25,106 bases of DNA, taken from the NCBI GenBank assembly GCA_037045435.1, contig JBAOID010000006.1, forward strand, positions 1 to 25,106. Direction: 5' to 3'. The notes beneath the pieces were generated by a model that ran no database searches, was not told the DNA's origin, and saw nothing but the letters and a program-made list of their open reading frames with translations. Made by a program: the position numbers and the translations under genes. Positions 7,534-15,907 of the stretch are shown here, piece after piece. Source of the stretch: CBDUEF01 sp018063485 (GTDB lineage: Bacteria > Pseudomonadota > Alphaproteobacteria > Rhodobacterales > Rhodobacteraceae). Every line of letters begins with the position of its first letter. Position 1 is the stretch's first letter.

Positions 7534-8424
7534 TTAGCTCCGCTTCAGTTTCGGGTCGAAGGCGTCACGCAGCCCGTCACCCATCAGATTGATCGCCAGA
7601 ACCGTGATCAGGATCGCCAGACCGGGAAGGGTGACAACCCACCACGCCCGCAGGATAAACTCGCGCGCCTCGGCCAGCATGGTGCCCCATTCCGGGGTTG
7701 GGGGCTGCGCGCCCATGCCCAGAAAGCCAAGGGCGGCGGCGTCCAGAACCGCCGAGGAAAACGACAGCGCGCCCTGAACGATGATCGGTGAAAGGCAGTT
7801 CGGCAGCACTGTTATGAACATCAGCCGCGCCAGCCCCGCCCCCGTGGTGCGCGAGGCGGTGACGTAATCTCTCGTCAGTTCCGACATCACCGAGGCCCGC
7901 GTCAGGCGCACATAATGCGGTTGCAACACGATGGCGATGGCGATCATCGCGTTGGTCAGGCTGGGGCCAAGGATGGCCACCAGAACCAGCGCCAGCAGCA
8001 AGGATGGAAAGGCAAGGATGATATCCATCACCCGCATGATGAGGCTATCCAGCCATTTCGGCGCAAAGCCGGACAACAGGCCGATCACGATGCCACCCGA
8101 GGCCGCCACAACCACCACCACGATGCCGACATAAAACGAATAGCGCGCGCCATGGATCAGGCGCGACAGCATATCGCGGCCAACGGCGTCGGTGCCCAAA
8201 AGAAAGGCCGTGCTGCCACCCTCTTGCCAGAACGGTGGTTGCAACAGATGTTCACGGAACTGTTGGGTGGGATCGTAAGGGGCCAGAAAATCAGCGAATA
8301 CGGCGAGGATCACGAAGACCGCAAACACCCAAAGGCCGAACACCGCCCCGCGGTTTTCACTGAAATAGTGCCAGAATTCGGCCAGACGGCCGGGGCGGAT
8401 ATCCAAGGCAGTTTGTTCGGCCAT
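7534..8424 (-). CDS. dppC: Dipeptide ABC transporter permease DppC
   Basis: Inner-membrane channel subunit that pairs with DppB. The 296-residue protein has the family N-terminus (FWHYFSENRGAVFGLWVF, first membrane helix), the OppC-type loop YDPTQQFREHLLQPPFW, then LLGTDAVGRDMLSRLIHGARYS, and the EAA cytoplasmic loop (YVTASRTTGAGLARLMFITVLP). About six membrane helices are expected. E. coli DppC is 300 residues. The start is set at ATG 8424, which overlaps the dppB stop by one base (TGATG); the open frame extends to 8583 upstream, but those residues are low-complexity antisense of dppB and do not resemble the family. Confidence 0.92.
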   Translation of the reverse strand: MAEQTALDIRPGRLAEFWHYFSENRGAVFGLWVFAVFVILAVFADFLAPYDPTQQFREHLLQPPFWQEGGSTAFLLGTDAVGRDMLSRLIHGARYSFYVGIVVVVVAASGGIVIGLLSGFAPKWLDSLIMRVMDIILAFPSLLLALVLVAILGPSLTNAMIAIAIVLQPHYVRLTRASVMSELTRDYVTASRTTGAGLARLMFITVLPNCLSPIIVQGALSFSSAVLDAAALGFLGMGAQPPTPEWGTMLAEAREFILRAWWVVTLPGLAILITVLAINLMGDGLRDAFDPKLKRS

Positions 8425-9431
8425 CAGCGTTTCCGGATCTTGGGGTTGATAAAGCCGTAAAGCATATCGACGGTGAGATTGACGATCATCACCATCACGG
8501 CGATGAGCAACAGCCCGCCCTGCACCACCGGGTAGTCGCGTCGGAAGATGCTGTCGACCATCCATTTGCCGATGCCAGGCCAACTGAAGATCGTCTCGGT
8601 CAGGATGGCCCCGGCCAAGAGCGTGCCAACCGACAGGCCGATCACCGTGATCACCGGGATCAGGGCATTGCGCAGCGCATGAACGCCGTTTATGCCGAAG
8701 GGCGAAAGGCCCTTGGCGCGGGCGGTGCGGATGTAATCCTCGCCCAGAACCTCAAGCATCGCAGAGCGGGTCTGGCGGGCGATCACCGCCAAAGGAATAG
8801 TGCCCAGAACGATTGTCGGCAGGATCAGATGGCTGACAGCCGCTCCGAAAGCTCCTTTCTGATCCGAAAGCAGACTGTCGATCAGCATGAAGCCGGTCGG
8901 TGTGGGAAAATAATATGTCAGCGACATACGCCCGGAAACCGGAGTCCAGCCCAGCCAGCCCGACACGACAATGATGAGCAGCAAGGCCCACCAGAAGATC
9001 GGCATCGAATAGCCCACCAATGCCGCCGACATCAGCGAGCGGTCAAAGAATTTGCCGCGATTGACAGCAGCGATCACTCCGGCAGGCAGGCCCAGCAGCA
9101 CCGCAAAGATCATGGCGCAGATCGACAGTTCCAAAGTGGCGGGGAATAGTGCGAAAAACTCATCCCAGACCGGTTTCTTGGTGACAAAGGATTGACCAAG
9201 ATCGCCTTGCAACACCCCACCGAGGTAATCAAAATACTGCACGAACAGGGGTTTATCAAAACCAAATTGCTGGATCAGTTCCTGATAGCGTTCGGGGGTT
9301 ACGCCCCTTTCGCCTGCCATCACCACAATCGGATCACCCGGCAAGAGCCGGATGAAAGCAAAGGAAATCAGCGTGACACCAAAGAAAGTGGGCAGAAAGG
9401 TGAGCAGACGCGAGAGGATGTAGCGCAGCAT
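8424..9431 (-). CDS. dppB: Dipeptide ABC transporter permease DppB
   Basis: First permease of the importer, 335 residues (E. coli DppB has 339). The N-terminal helix MLRYILSRLLTFLPTFFGVT and the following LISFAFIRLLPGDP are hallmarks of the OppB/DppB family, as are the EAA loop DYIRTARAKGLSPFGINGVHALRNALIP and ETIFSWPGIGKWMVDSIFRRDYPVVQG near the C-terminus. Its ATG overlaps the stop of the upstream peptidase gene by one base, and its stop overlaps dppC by one base, so peptidase, dppB and dppC are translationally linked. Confidence 0.93.
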   Translation of the reverse strand: MLRYILSRLLTFLPTFFGVTLISFAFIRLLPGDPIVVMAGERGVTPERYQELIQQFGFDKPLFVQYFDYLGGVLQGDLGQSFVTKKPVWDEFFALFPATLELSICAMIFAVLLGLPAGVIAAVNRGKFFDRSLMSAALVGYSMPIFWWALLLIIVVSGWLGWTPVSGRMSLTYYFPTPTGFMLIDSLLSDQKGAFGAAVSHLILPTIVLGTIPLAVIARQTRSAMLEVLGEDYIRTARAKGLSPFGINGVHALRNALIPVITVIGLSVGTLLAGAILTETIFSWPGIGKWMVDSIFRRDYPVVQGGLLLIAVMVMIVNLTVDMLYGFINPKIRKR

Positions 9432-10525
9432 CAGCCGATAATCCTTAGATCCTTGGGAAAGGTGGTCAGTGAGCGGTTGCCGTCGGCTGTGACCAGCATG
9501 TCATCTTCGATCCGCACCCCGAAGGCTCCGATCTTGTAAAGCCCCGGCTCGTTGGTAAAGACCATGCCCGGCTCCATTTTCTGATGATTGCCGCGCATGA
9601 TATAGGGGGCCTCATGCACATCGCGGCCAAGGCCGTGACCGGTCTTGGTGCGGATGCGGTCGGCATAGGGCGAGGCCTCCATCACGCTGGTCACAGCATT
9701 GTCGATGTCATGCGCGCTGACGCCGGGGCGGGTGATGGCATGGCCCGCAAGATTGGCGCGCAGCACGGTATCGTAAACCGCCTGCCCTTCATCCGAGGCA
9801 TGGCCGACGAAAAAAGTGCGGGTGATATCGGCGCAAAAGCCATGTTTGCGGCCGCCAAAGTCCAACAGCAGCGCATCGCCGGGCTTGATGACATAATCGG
9901 CACGCGCATGGGCGTGGGGGCGGGCTGAATTGTCACCTGCTGCGACGATCGGGCCGAAGGCGTGTTCTTCGGCACCGTTGGAAAACAGGGCCAGCGTCAG
10001 GATGCGTTCGACATCGGTTTCGCTCATGCCTGCACGCACTTTGGAAATGGCTTCCTCAAGTGCTGTTTCCGACAGCTTGATGGCGTCTTCGAGAGCGGCG
10101 ATCTCATCGGCGGATTTGTGAATCCGCAGTCCGGAAATCTGCTTTTCGGCGTCAATCATCTGCAAGCCGGGGTTTGCGGCAATCAAGGCGTGATGCACGA
10201 ACACCCGCATCACCTGACCTTCGACAGCGAGACTTCTGACCGGCATGGCCGCAGCCATTGCGCTGAAGGCATCCTTGTAGCCGGTTTGATCGCGCCAATC
10301 GAACACTTCGCCTTCGAATTTCAGCAAATCGAAAGAACGCAGTTCCAGATTGGGGACCAGTGCGACCGGTGCGCCAGTGGCAGGGATCAGCACAACAAGC
10401 GGGCGCTCATGGCTGTGGAAATTCTGTTTGAACAGCCGCACAAAGTTCGGGCCCGGCACCAGCGCCACAGCATCGACTGCAAGATCGCGGGCCAATTTGC
10501 GGTATTCAGCGTAACGGTCGGTCAT
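9431..10525 (-). CDS. M24 family metallopeptidase (Xaa-Pro dipeptidase/aminopeptidase type)
   Basis: Probably cleaves the Xaa-Pro bond of imported dipeptides in the cytoplasm. The 364-residue protein has the N-terminal creatinase/prolidase domain (about 1-130) followed by the pita-bread M24 domain. All five metal ligands are present: two aspartates in LLLDFGG and CADITRTFF, histidine in GHGLGRDVHEAPY, and glutamates in TNEPGLY and RIEDDM; RPHAHA supplies the usual accessory histidines. Intact ligands argue for a peptidase and against a creatinase. The start at 10525 (MTDRYAEY) is preferred over the extended frame to 10621, whose extra residues lie in the dppA–peptidase gap. Its position between dppA and dppB strongly ties it to dipeptide uptake. 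Substrate preference cannot be read from the sequence. Confidence 0.88.
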   Translation of the reverse strand: MTDRYAEYRKLARDLAVDAVALVPGPNFVRLFKQNFHSHERPLVVLIPATGAPVALVPNLELRSFDLLKFEGEVFDWRDQTGYKDAFSAMAAAMPVRSLAVEGQVMRVFVHHALIAANPGLQMIDAEKQISGLRIHKSADEIAALEDAIKLSETALEEAISKVRAGMSETDVERILTLALFSNGAEEHAFGPIVAAGDNSARPHAHARADYVIKPGDALLLDFGGRKHGFCADITRTFFVGHASDEGQAVYDTVLRANLAGHAITRPGVSAHDIDNAVTSVMEASPYADRIRTKTGHGLGRDVHEAPYIMRGNHQKMEPGMVFTNEPGLYKIGAFGVRIEDDMLVTADGNRSLTTFPKDLRIIG

Positions 10526-10557
10526 GAAACACCCAAGGCTGAGATTTCCAGAGAATA

Positions 10558-10586
10558 CGGGCGGGTGCCATCTGTGCCCCCGCCCG
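10558..10586 (-). promoter_or_regulatory. GC-rich hairpin between dppA and the peptidase gene
   Basis: A perfect 8-bp inverted repeat (CGGGCGGG at 10558-10565, CCCGCCCG at 10579-10586) with a 13-nt loop lies just after the dppA stop in the minus-strand transcript. No U-run follows, so it is more likely a partial terminator or 3' stabiliser that keeps binding-protein mRNA in excess over the permease mRNA than a full terminator. Confidence 0.5.
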
Positions 10587-10595
10587 CAATCAGGG

Positions 10596-12188
10596 TTATT
10601 CGGCGATATCAACACCTTCAAAGCTGACCGTGCCCAGCGGGCTCATCTTGTAGCCGGTCACGGCTTTGGTCATCGGGGTGAATACGACGGAATGGGCGAT
10701 GGTTGCCCAAGGAGCCTGTTCCTTGAAGATGACCTGCGCCTGTTCGTAGAGTTTGGTCCGCTCGGCCACATCAGAGGTGATCTTGGCCTTTTGGATCAGC
10801 GCATCAAAGTCCTTGTCGCACCATTGCGCGCGGTTGGAGTTGCCAACCGCATCGCAGCCCAGCAAGACGGCAAGGAAGTTGTCGGGATCGCCGTTGTCAC
10901 CAGTCCAACCCAAAAGAACCGCACCGTCACGATCCTTGGCTTTGGCGCGCTCAAGGTACTCGCCCCACTCATAGGACACGATCTCGACCGTGACGCCAAT
11001 CTTTGCCATATCGGCCTGCATCATCTCGGCCATGCGGCGGGCGTTGGGGTTGTAGGGGCGCTGAACCGGCATGGCCCAGATCTTCATCGACAGATCCTTG
11101 ACACCCGCGTCTGCCAGCATCTTCTTGGCAGCTTCGGGATCATAGGGATCGTCAACAATGGCATCATTATACGACCACATTGTCGGCGGGATCGGGTTCT
11201 TGGCAACTTGGCCCGAGCCTTGGAACACCACGTCGATGATGGCTTTCTTGTCGATCGCCATATTCAGCGCCTTGCGGACGTTGACGTTGTCAAACGGCGC
11301 AACCAGCGCGTTATAGGCCAGATAGCCGATGTTGAGGCCCTCTTGCTGCATCACGTTCAGGGTGTCATCGGCCTGCATGGCCGCAACGTCTGCCGGGTTC
11401 GGATAGGACAGGATCTGGCACTCATTCGCCTTCAGCTTCTGGTAGCGCACCGAAGCATCAGGGGTGATCGCAAAGACCAGATCGTCAATCGCCTGCTTGC
11501 CATTCCAGTAGTCCGGGTTTGCCACATAGCGGATCATCGCGTCTTTTTGGTAAGCGACGAATTTGAACGGACCAGTGCCGACGGGGGCCTGATTGACCAT
11601 CTCGGGCGTGCCTGCCGCAACCATGGCATCCGAGTATTCCTTGGACACGATCGAGGCAAAGTCCATCGCGAGGTTTGCGATCATTGGCGCTTCGGGACGG
11701 TTCAGCACGAATTTGACGGTCAGATCATCAACCTTGACGATTTCCTTGATCAGATCAGGCATCGACATCGAGTTGAAATACTCCCAATTTGCACCGTTCA
11801 GGGCGAAATAGGGGTTATCAGCCAGACGCTGACGATCAAAGCTGAAGATCACGTCATCAGCGTTGAAATCGCGGGTCGGGGTGAAGGTGTCGTTCGAATG
11901 AAACTTGACCCCTGCGCGCAGCTTGAAGGTGTATTCCAACCCGTCAGCGCTGACTTCCCAGCTTTCGGCCAGGCCGGGAATGACATTGGTGCCGCCAGCT
12001 TCGAATTCGACAAGGCGGTTGTATATGGTGCGCGACGAGGCGTTAAAGGTGGTGCCGGCAGTGAACAGGGCCGGATCAAACCCCTCTGGCGAACCTTCCG
12101 AGCAATAGACCAGCGTTTTTGCTGAAGCGGCCGAGCCCATCAAGGCCGCGATCATCAGACCCGAAAGTAAAGTTCGTTTGAAAGACAT
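10596..12188 (-). CDS. dppA: Dipeptide-binding periplasmic protein DppA
   Basis: Substrate-binding protein of the dipeptide importer, exported to the periplasm. The 530-residue product has a Sec signal peptide (positive MSFKR, hydrophobic core, cleavage after ASA at residue 23). Its mature start, KTLVYCSEGSPEGFDPALF, is almost identical to that of E. coli DppA. Other family-diagnostic stretches include IYNRLVEFEAG, RPEAPMIANLAMDFASI, ECQILSYPNPADVAAM, WAMPVQRPYNPNARRMAEM and GWTGDNGDPDNF. Because these resemble true DppA and not OppA or a nickel binder, dipeptides are the likely ligand. The start at 12188 is backed by AAGGAG about 8 nt upstream on the minus strand. It is the first gene of the operon and diverges from the FAD–GcvT gene. 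Confidence 0.95.
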   Translation of the reverse strand: MSFKRTLLSGLMIAALMGSAASAKTLVYCSEGSPEGFDPALFTAGTTFNASSRTIYNRLVEFEAGGTNVIPGLAESWEVSADGLEYTFKLRAGVKFHSNDTFTPTRDFNADDVIFSFDRQRLADNPYFALNGANWEYFNSMSMPDLIKEIVKVDDLTVKFVLNRPEAPMIANLAMDFASIVSKEYSDAMVAAGTPEMVNQAPVGTGPFKFVAYQKDAMIRYVANPDYWNGKQAIDDLVFAITPDASVRYQKLKANECQILSYPNPADVAAMQADDTLNVMQQEGLNIGYLAYNALVAPFDNVNVRKALNMAIDKKAIIDVVFQGSGQVAKNPIPPTMWSYNDAIVDDPYDPEAAKKMLADAGVKDLSMKIWAMPVQRPYNPNARRMAEMMQADMAKIGVTVEIVSYEWGEYLERAKAKDRDGAVLLGWTGDNGDPDNFLAVLLGCDAVGNSNRAQWCDKDFDALIQKAKITSDVAERTKLYEQAQVIFKEQAPWATIAHSVVFTPMTKAVTGYKMSPLGTVSFEGVDIAE

Positions 12189-12543
12189 GGATATTCTCCT
12201 TGTTGGAACGTCTTTGTTTTGCCTGTTCCAGATATGGGGCAAGGGCGATTGTGGCGCCTTTGGTCATTGCCGGATTTCGGGGTTTTTGATTTACCCCTGT
12301 GAAGCCACCCTAATGAACGAAAAAACTTGGGTAAAGAGGCGATCTATCATCCCTGTGGCCGCGTCAACCCAATCGAACCGATGTGCGGACTTGTCCTGAG
12401 GGAATTTCAATCGCGTTGAACACGGCAACCTATCGCTACCGACATCTTCGATTCCTACATAAAACAACAGAAGGCGACAAATTCATTTGTCATTTGTCCT
12501 GATCTGTTCATTGTTGATGAATAGCACCCAAGGAGTCGCATCT
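12189..12543. other. 355-bp divergent intergenic region between dppA and the FAD–GcvT gene
   Basis: No convincing gene is seen here. It must hold the promoters of both divergent units. Visible elements are an inverted repeat TGGAAC...GTTCCA in the dppA leader a few bases before its ribosome site, a 7-bp inverted repeat TTTACCC (12290-12296) / GGGTAAA (12329-12335) separated by 32 nt, and the strong palindrome at 12476-12491 listed separately. I could not find well-matched -35/-10 pairs on either strand, and I do not recognise a riboswitch. Confidence 0.6.
12476..12498 (+). promoter_or_regulatory. Candidate operator: 16-bp palindrome plus extra half-site
   Basis: GACAAAT-TC-ATTTGTC (12476-12491) is a perfect 7-bp inverted repeat with a 2-bp centre. 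It is immediately followed by a second direct copy of the half-site ATTTGTC (12492-12498). It lies about 50 bp before the start of the FAD–GcvT gene, where a repressor site would be expected. The binding protein is unknown; the DeoR-type regulator at 16681-17457 is one candidate, but its own promoter region lacks an exact copy. Confidence 0.5.
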
Positions 12544-14967
12544 ATGGCCCAGTATTCAGCAAAGCATCTGATCATCGGCGGGGGGATTATCGGCTGCTCG
12601 ACCGCCTATCATCTGGCCAAGAGCGGCGAGAAGGATGTTGTGTTGCTGGAGCGCGCAGCCCTGACCGAAGGGGCGACCTGGCACGCTGCGGGATTGGTCG
12701 GGCAGTTGCGGTCGTCGCGCAATACGACTCGGATGCTGAAACGCTCGGTCGCGATGTATGATCAGTTGGAAGCCGAAACCGGGATGTCGGTGGACTGGAA
12801 AAAGGTGGGCAGCTTGCGGTTGGCCGCCACGCATGAGCGGTTGCTTGAGGCGAAAAAGCTGACAACGATGGCGCGCAGTTTCGATCTGGAAATGCATATG
12901 ATCTCGCCAGATGACGCGAAAGAGCTGTTCCCCTATATCGACGAGCGCGGGTTGCACGGTGCGGCCTTTATTCCGTCGGACGGTCATGTTGATCCCGCCA
13001 GCCTGTGTCAGGCCATTGCGGCAGGGGCGCGTAAATATGGCGCGCAAATCCGGCAGGGAGTGACGGTGACGGATTTTACCGTGGTTGATGGCAGGATCAC
13101 CGAGGTTCACACCTCGGAGGGGGTTTGGCAGGCGGAAACCGTGGTGCTGGCGGCGGGGATGTGGAGCCGCGAGTTGGGGGCGAAACTGGGCATCAAGGTG
13201 CCGGCCTGCGCGGTAGAACATCAGTATATCGTCAGCGAACCCTTGCCGGATGTGGAATTGGTGAAACGCCTGCCCACCCTGCGCGACCCGGAACGGCTGG
13301 TCTATTACAAGCCGGATGCGGGTGGGCGGTTGGTCATGGGCGGTTATGAGGAAAAGACCCTGCCCTTTGGCGATATGGGAATACCTGGGGCCTTTGTACG
13401 CCAATTGCTGCCCGATAACCTTGAACGCTTTGCGCCCTTGGCCGAATTGGCCGCGCAGGTTACGCCGATCCTGAACGAGGTGGGCATCCGCCAAGTGATC
13501 AACGGCCCTATCCCCTATTCGGCGGATGGTGATTTTGTCATGGGATGGGCACCGGGGTTCCGCAATCTGATGATGGCGACGGGATTCCTGTATGGCATCG
13601 CGGCAGGGGGCGGGGCGGGCGAGATGATCGCGGAATGGATCGTGAATGGTGCGCCCTCGCTGAACCTGTGGCCGCTGGATGTGCGCCGGTTCGGCACTCA
13701 TCACGGCACCCGCGCCTTCATGTATCCGCGCGCGGTCGAGCATTACGCGCATCACTACAAGATGCGCTATCCAGGGCAGGAACATCAGACGGCACGGCAA
13801 TTGCGGCTGTCACCCCTGTATGAGCGATTGAGGGAGCACGGAGCCATTTACGGATCGCGCAACGGCTGGGAGCGCCCGTTGTGGTTTGCTCCCAAAGGTG
13901 TAGCGCAGGTGGATCAGTTGGATTTCCTTGATCCGGGTTGGCACCGCTATGCCGCCGAAGAGCATCGCGCGGTGCGTGAGGGTGTGGCGCTGATTGATCA
14001 GACCAGCTTTTCGAAATTCGAATTGATCGGGCCGGGTGCGTTGACTTTGCTGCAAAGGATCGCGGTTTCGAACATGGACCGGCCCGATGGCACCGTGATC
14101 TATACCCAGTTGTGCAATGATCGGGGTGGCATTGAGTCCGATCTCACCATTACCCGTTTGGGCAGGGATCATTTCTACATCGTGACCGGGTCCGCCTTTG
14201 GCACGCATGACTCCGATTGGATCCGCAGGCAGATGCCCGAAGATGGATCTGTGCATCTGATTGACATGACCTCAGCAAGGGCGGTGATCAATCTGGTGGG
14301 GCCAAAGGCGCGCGCTGTGCTGAAGAAGGTGGCCGAAGAGGATGTGTCGAACGCAGCTTTCCCCTTTGGCACGGCCAAAACCCTGACAATCGGCGCGGCC
14401 ACGCTGCGGGCGGTGCGGATCGGTTTTGTGGGGGAATTGGGCTGGGAGCTGCATGTCCCGACCGAGTTCGGGCTGCATCTGTATGATTGCTTGCGCACCG
14501 CCGGGGCAGAGTTTGGCATTCGTGACGTAGGCTATCGGGCCATAGAAAGCCTGCGGTTGGAGAAAGGCTATCTCTATTGGTCAAGCGATGTGTCACCCGA
14601 TTATACCCCGATCGAGGCGGGGCTAAGTGGGCGGGTCCATCTGAAATCCAAGGGCGATTTCCGGGGCCGCGCGGCGCTGGAGGCGCAAAAGACGCTCGGC
14701 ACAGGCCGCAGGATCTGCACCTTTGTGGCGGCGGGAAAACTGCCGGTTTACGGCGGTGAGACGATTTTGCGCGACGGGCGTGTGGTATCTCTGGCCTGTT
14801 CGGCGGGTTTTGGACACACTGTCGGCATGACGATCCTCTACGGGTATTTGCCCGTGGAAGATCAGGATGAAACCCCGTTTGAGATCGAGGTTTTTGGCGA
14901 GCGGCACCAGATTGCCAGGGTTGAAGGTCCGCTTTACGATCCGGAAAACCTGCGGCTGAAGGCATAG
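12544..14967 (+). CDS. FAD-dependent oxidoreductase–GcvT fusion (dimethylglycine/sarcosine dehydrogenase family), copy A
   Basis: Predicted to oxidise an N-methylated amine and hand the resulting C1 unit to tetrahydrofolate. The 807-residue protein has an N-terminal DAO-type flavin domain with the Rossmann motif GGGIIGCSTAYHLA (about 12-25) and TWHAAGLVGQLRSS, in which H47 matches the histidine that binds FAD covalently in dimethylglycine oxidase/dehydrogenase. VEHQY and a YY pair near 255 correspond in position to active-site residues of that family. From about residue 430 a GcvT aminomethyltransferase domain follows (CNDRGGIESDLTI, FVGELGWELHVP, RLEKGYLYWSSD) plus a GcvT C-terminal barrel. 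The start at 12544 has GGAG about 9 nt upstream; the frame is open to 12487. It is followed 10 bp later by a kinase-like gene. The exact methylated substrate is not determined by sequence. Confidence 0.9.
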   Translation: MAQYSAKHLIIGGGIIGCSTAYHLAKSGEKDVVLLERAALTEGATWHAAGLVGQLRSSRNTTRMLKRSVAMYDQLEAETGMSVDWKKVGSLRLAATHERLLEAKKLTTMARSFDLEMHMISPDDAKELFPYIDERGLHGAAFIPSDGHVDPASLCQAIAAGARKYGAQIRQGVTVTDFTVVDGRITEVHTSEGVWQAETVVLAAGMWSRELGAKLGIKVPACAVEHQYIVSEPLPDVELVKRLPTLRDPERLVYYKPDAGGRLVMGGYEEKTLPFGDMGIPGAFVRQLLPDNLERFAPLAELAAQVTPILNEVGIRQVINGPIPYSADGDFVMGWAPGFRNLMMATGFLYGIAAGGGAGEMIAEWIVNGAPSLNLWPLDVRRFGTHHGTRAFMYPRAVEHYAHHYKMRYPGQEHQTARQLRLSPLYERLREHGAIYGSRNGWERPLWFAPKGVAQVDQLDFLDPGWHRYAAEEHRAVREGVALIDQTSFSKFELIGPGALTLLQRIAVSNMDRPDGTVIYTQLCNDRGGIESDLTITRLGRDHFYIVTGSAFGTHDSDWIRRQMPEDGSVHLIDMTSARAVINLVGPKARAVLKKVAEEDVSNAAFPFGTAKTLTIGAATLRAVRIGFVGELGWELHVPTEFGLHLYDCLRTAGAEFGIRDVGYRAIESLRLEKGYLYWSSDVSPDYTPIEAGLSGRVHLKSKGDFRGRAALEAQKTLGTGRRICTFVAAGKLPVYGGETILRDGRVVSLACSAGFGHTVGMTILYGYLPVEDQDETPFEIEVFGERHQIARVEGPLYDPENLRLKA

Positions 14968-14977
14968 GAGGCGGGCA

Positions 14978-15907
14978 ATGGGCGAACATGACCTCACGGT
15001 TCTTGCAACATTGCGGCAGATGTCTGATTTTGCGGGGCTTCAGGCCGATGAATGCCGGATCACGCGTCTGGGTGGGTTGACCAATCTGGTGCATCGGGTG
15101 CAGGCGCGCGGGCAGGCGGTTATTGTGCGCATCCCCGGCGAAGGCACCGAAAGCTATATCGACCGCGCGACCGAGATGCACAACGCCCGTGCAGCCGAGG
15201 TGGCAGGCGTAGCCCCTGCGGTGATCTGGGGTGATGCGGCCAGCGGGGTGATGGTCACGCGCTGCATTGACGGGATCGAGACGATGACGCCCGCACTGTT
15301 CAAATCACGGCGAGGGTCGCCCGCAAGGGCCGGTGTCGAACTGGCAAAACTGCATCGCTCGGGTCAGGTATTCGAATTTCGCTTCGAGTTGTTTGCGATG
15401 ATCGAGGAGTATCTGAAGATCCTGTCCACCAAGGAGGTGGCCATGCCCGGTGGCTACCATGATGTTGTGGATGCGGCGCAGCCGATCAAGGCGGCGCTTG
15501 CTGCGCATCCGGCGGGTCTTGCGCCGTCGCATTGCGACCCGCTTTGCGAAAACTTCCTCGATGATGGCACCCGGATGTGGATTGTCGATTGGGAATATTC
15601 CGGGATGAACGATCCGATGTGGGATCTGGGCGATCTGTCGGTTGAGGCCGAGATGGATGCCGATCAGGAAGCAGAACTGTTACGGGCCTATTTTGGCCGT
15701 GCGCCGACTGCTGCCGAAAATGGGCGCGTGGTGATCTACAAGGCGATGTGCGATCTTTTGTGGACGCTTTGGGGCCTCATCCAACATGCCGATGCCAACC
15801 CGGCGGCGGATTTCTGGGCCTATGCCACCAACCGTTTCAATCGGTGCCGGGCGCTGATGGATGGCCCGGATTTTGCCAACCATTTGACAGCGGTCAAGGC
15901 GGGTTAG
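14978..15907 (+). CDS. Choline/ethanolamine kinase-like phosphotransferase, copy A
   Basis: The 309-residue protein belongs to the APH/choline-kinase fold. The glycine-rich start is RLGGLTNLVHRV (30-41), the Brenner-type catalytic loop is HCDPLCEN (H185, D187, N192), and the metal-binding segment is IVDWEYSGMNDPMWDLGDL (D204). The DWEYSG.NDP...DL pattern is typical of choline/ethanolamine kinases (LicA-like) and not antibiotic kinases. It should transfer phosphate from ATP to a small hydroxylated amine. A strong AGGAGG precedes the ATG by few bases, and the gene follows the FAD–GcvT gene by 10 bp, so the two are one operon. Its last four bases overlap the end of the convergent phosphatase gene. 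The substrate is inferred only as an amino-alcohol-like compound. Confidence 0.82.
   Translation: MGEHDLTVLATLRQMSDFAGLQADECRITRLGGLTNLVHRVQARGQAVIVRIPGEGTESYIDRATEMHNARAAEVAGVAPAVIWGDAASGVMVTRCIDGIETMTPALFKSRRGSPARAGVELAKLHRSGQVFEFRFELFAMIEEYLKILSTKEVAMPGGYHDVVDAAQPIKAALAAHPAGLAPSHCDPLCENFLDDGTRMWIVDWEYSGMNDPMWDLGDLSVEAEMDADQEAELLRAYFGRAPTAAENGRVVIYKAMCDLLWTLWGLIQHADANPAADFWAYATNRFNRCRALMDGPDFANHLTAVKAG

Noticed and set aside
8425..8583. N-terminal extension of dppC (53 extra residues)
   Set aside because: Lies fully within dppB in another frame and does not resemble DppC; the coupled ATG at 8424 is the natural start.
9431..10525. Creatinase (creatine to sarcosine) instead of Xaa-Pro peptidase, tempting because sarcosine-type enzymes lie nearby
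   Set aside because: All five M24 metal ligands are intact and the gene is embedded in a dipeptide transporter operon, both favouring a metallopeptidase.
10524..12125. 533-residue plus-strand open frame opposite dppA
   Set aside because: It is the antisense shadow of dppA, a near-certain gene on the other strand; its translation is rich in H, R, G and D and resembles no family.
12189..12543. Possible glycine or folate riboswitch before the demethylase A gene
   Set aside because: I looked for conserved riboswitch-like cores because of the C1/glycine chemistry, but saw only short inverted repeats and no recognisable aptamer.
12556..13800. 414-residue minus-strand open frame opposite FAD–GcvT copy A
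   Set aside because: Antisense shadow produced by codon bias in a GC-rich gene; arginine/histidine/glutamine-rich with no domain.
14978..15907. Aminoglycoside-resistance phosphotransferase
   Set aside because: The DWEYSG-NDP-type motif and genomic setting fit choline/ethanolamine-type kinases; no resistance gene context or mobile element is present.
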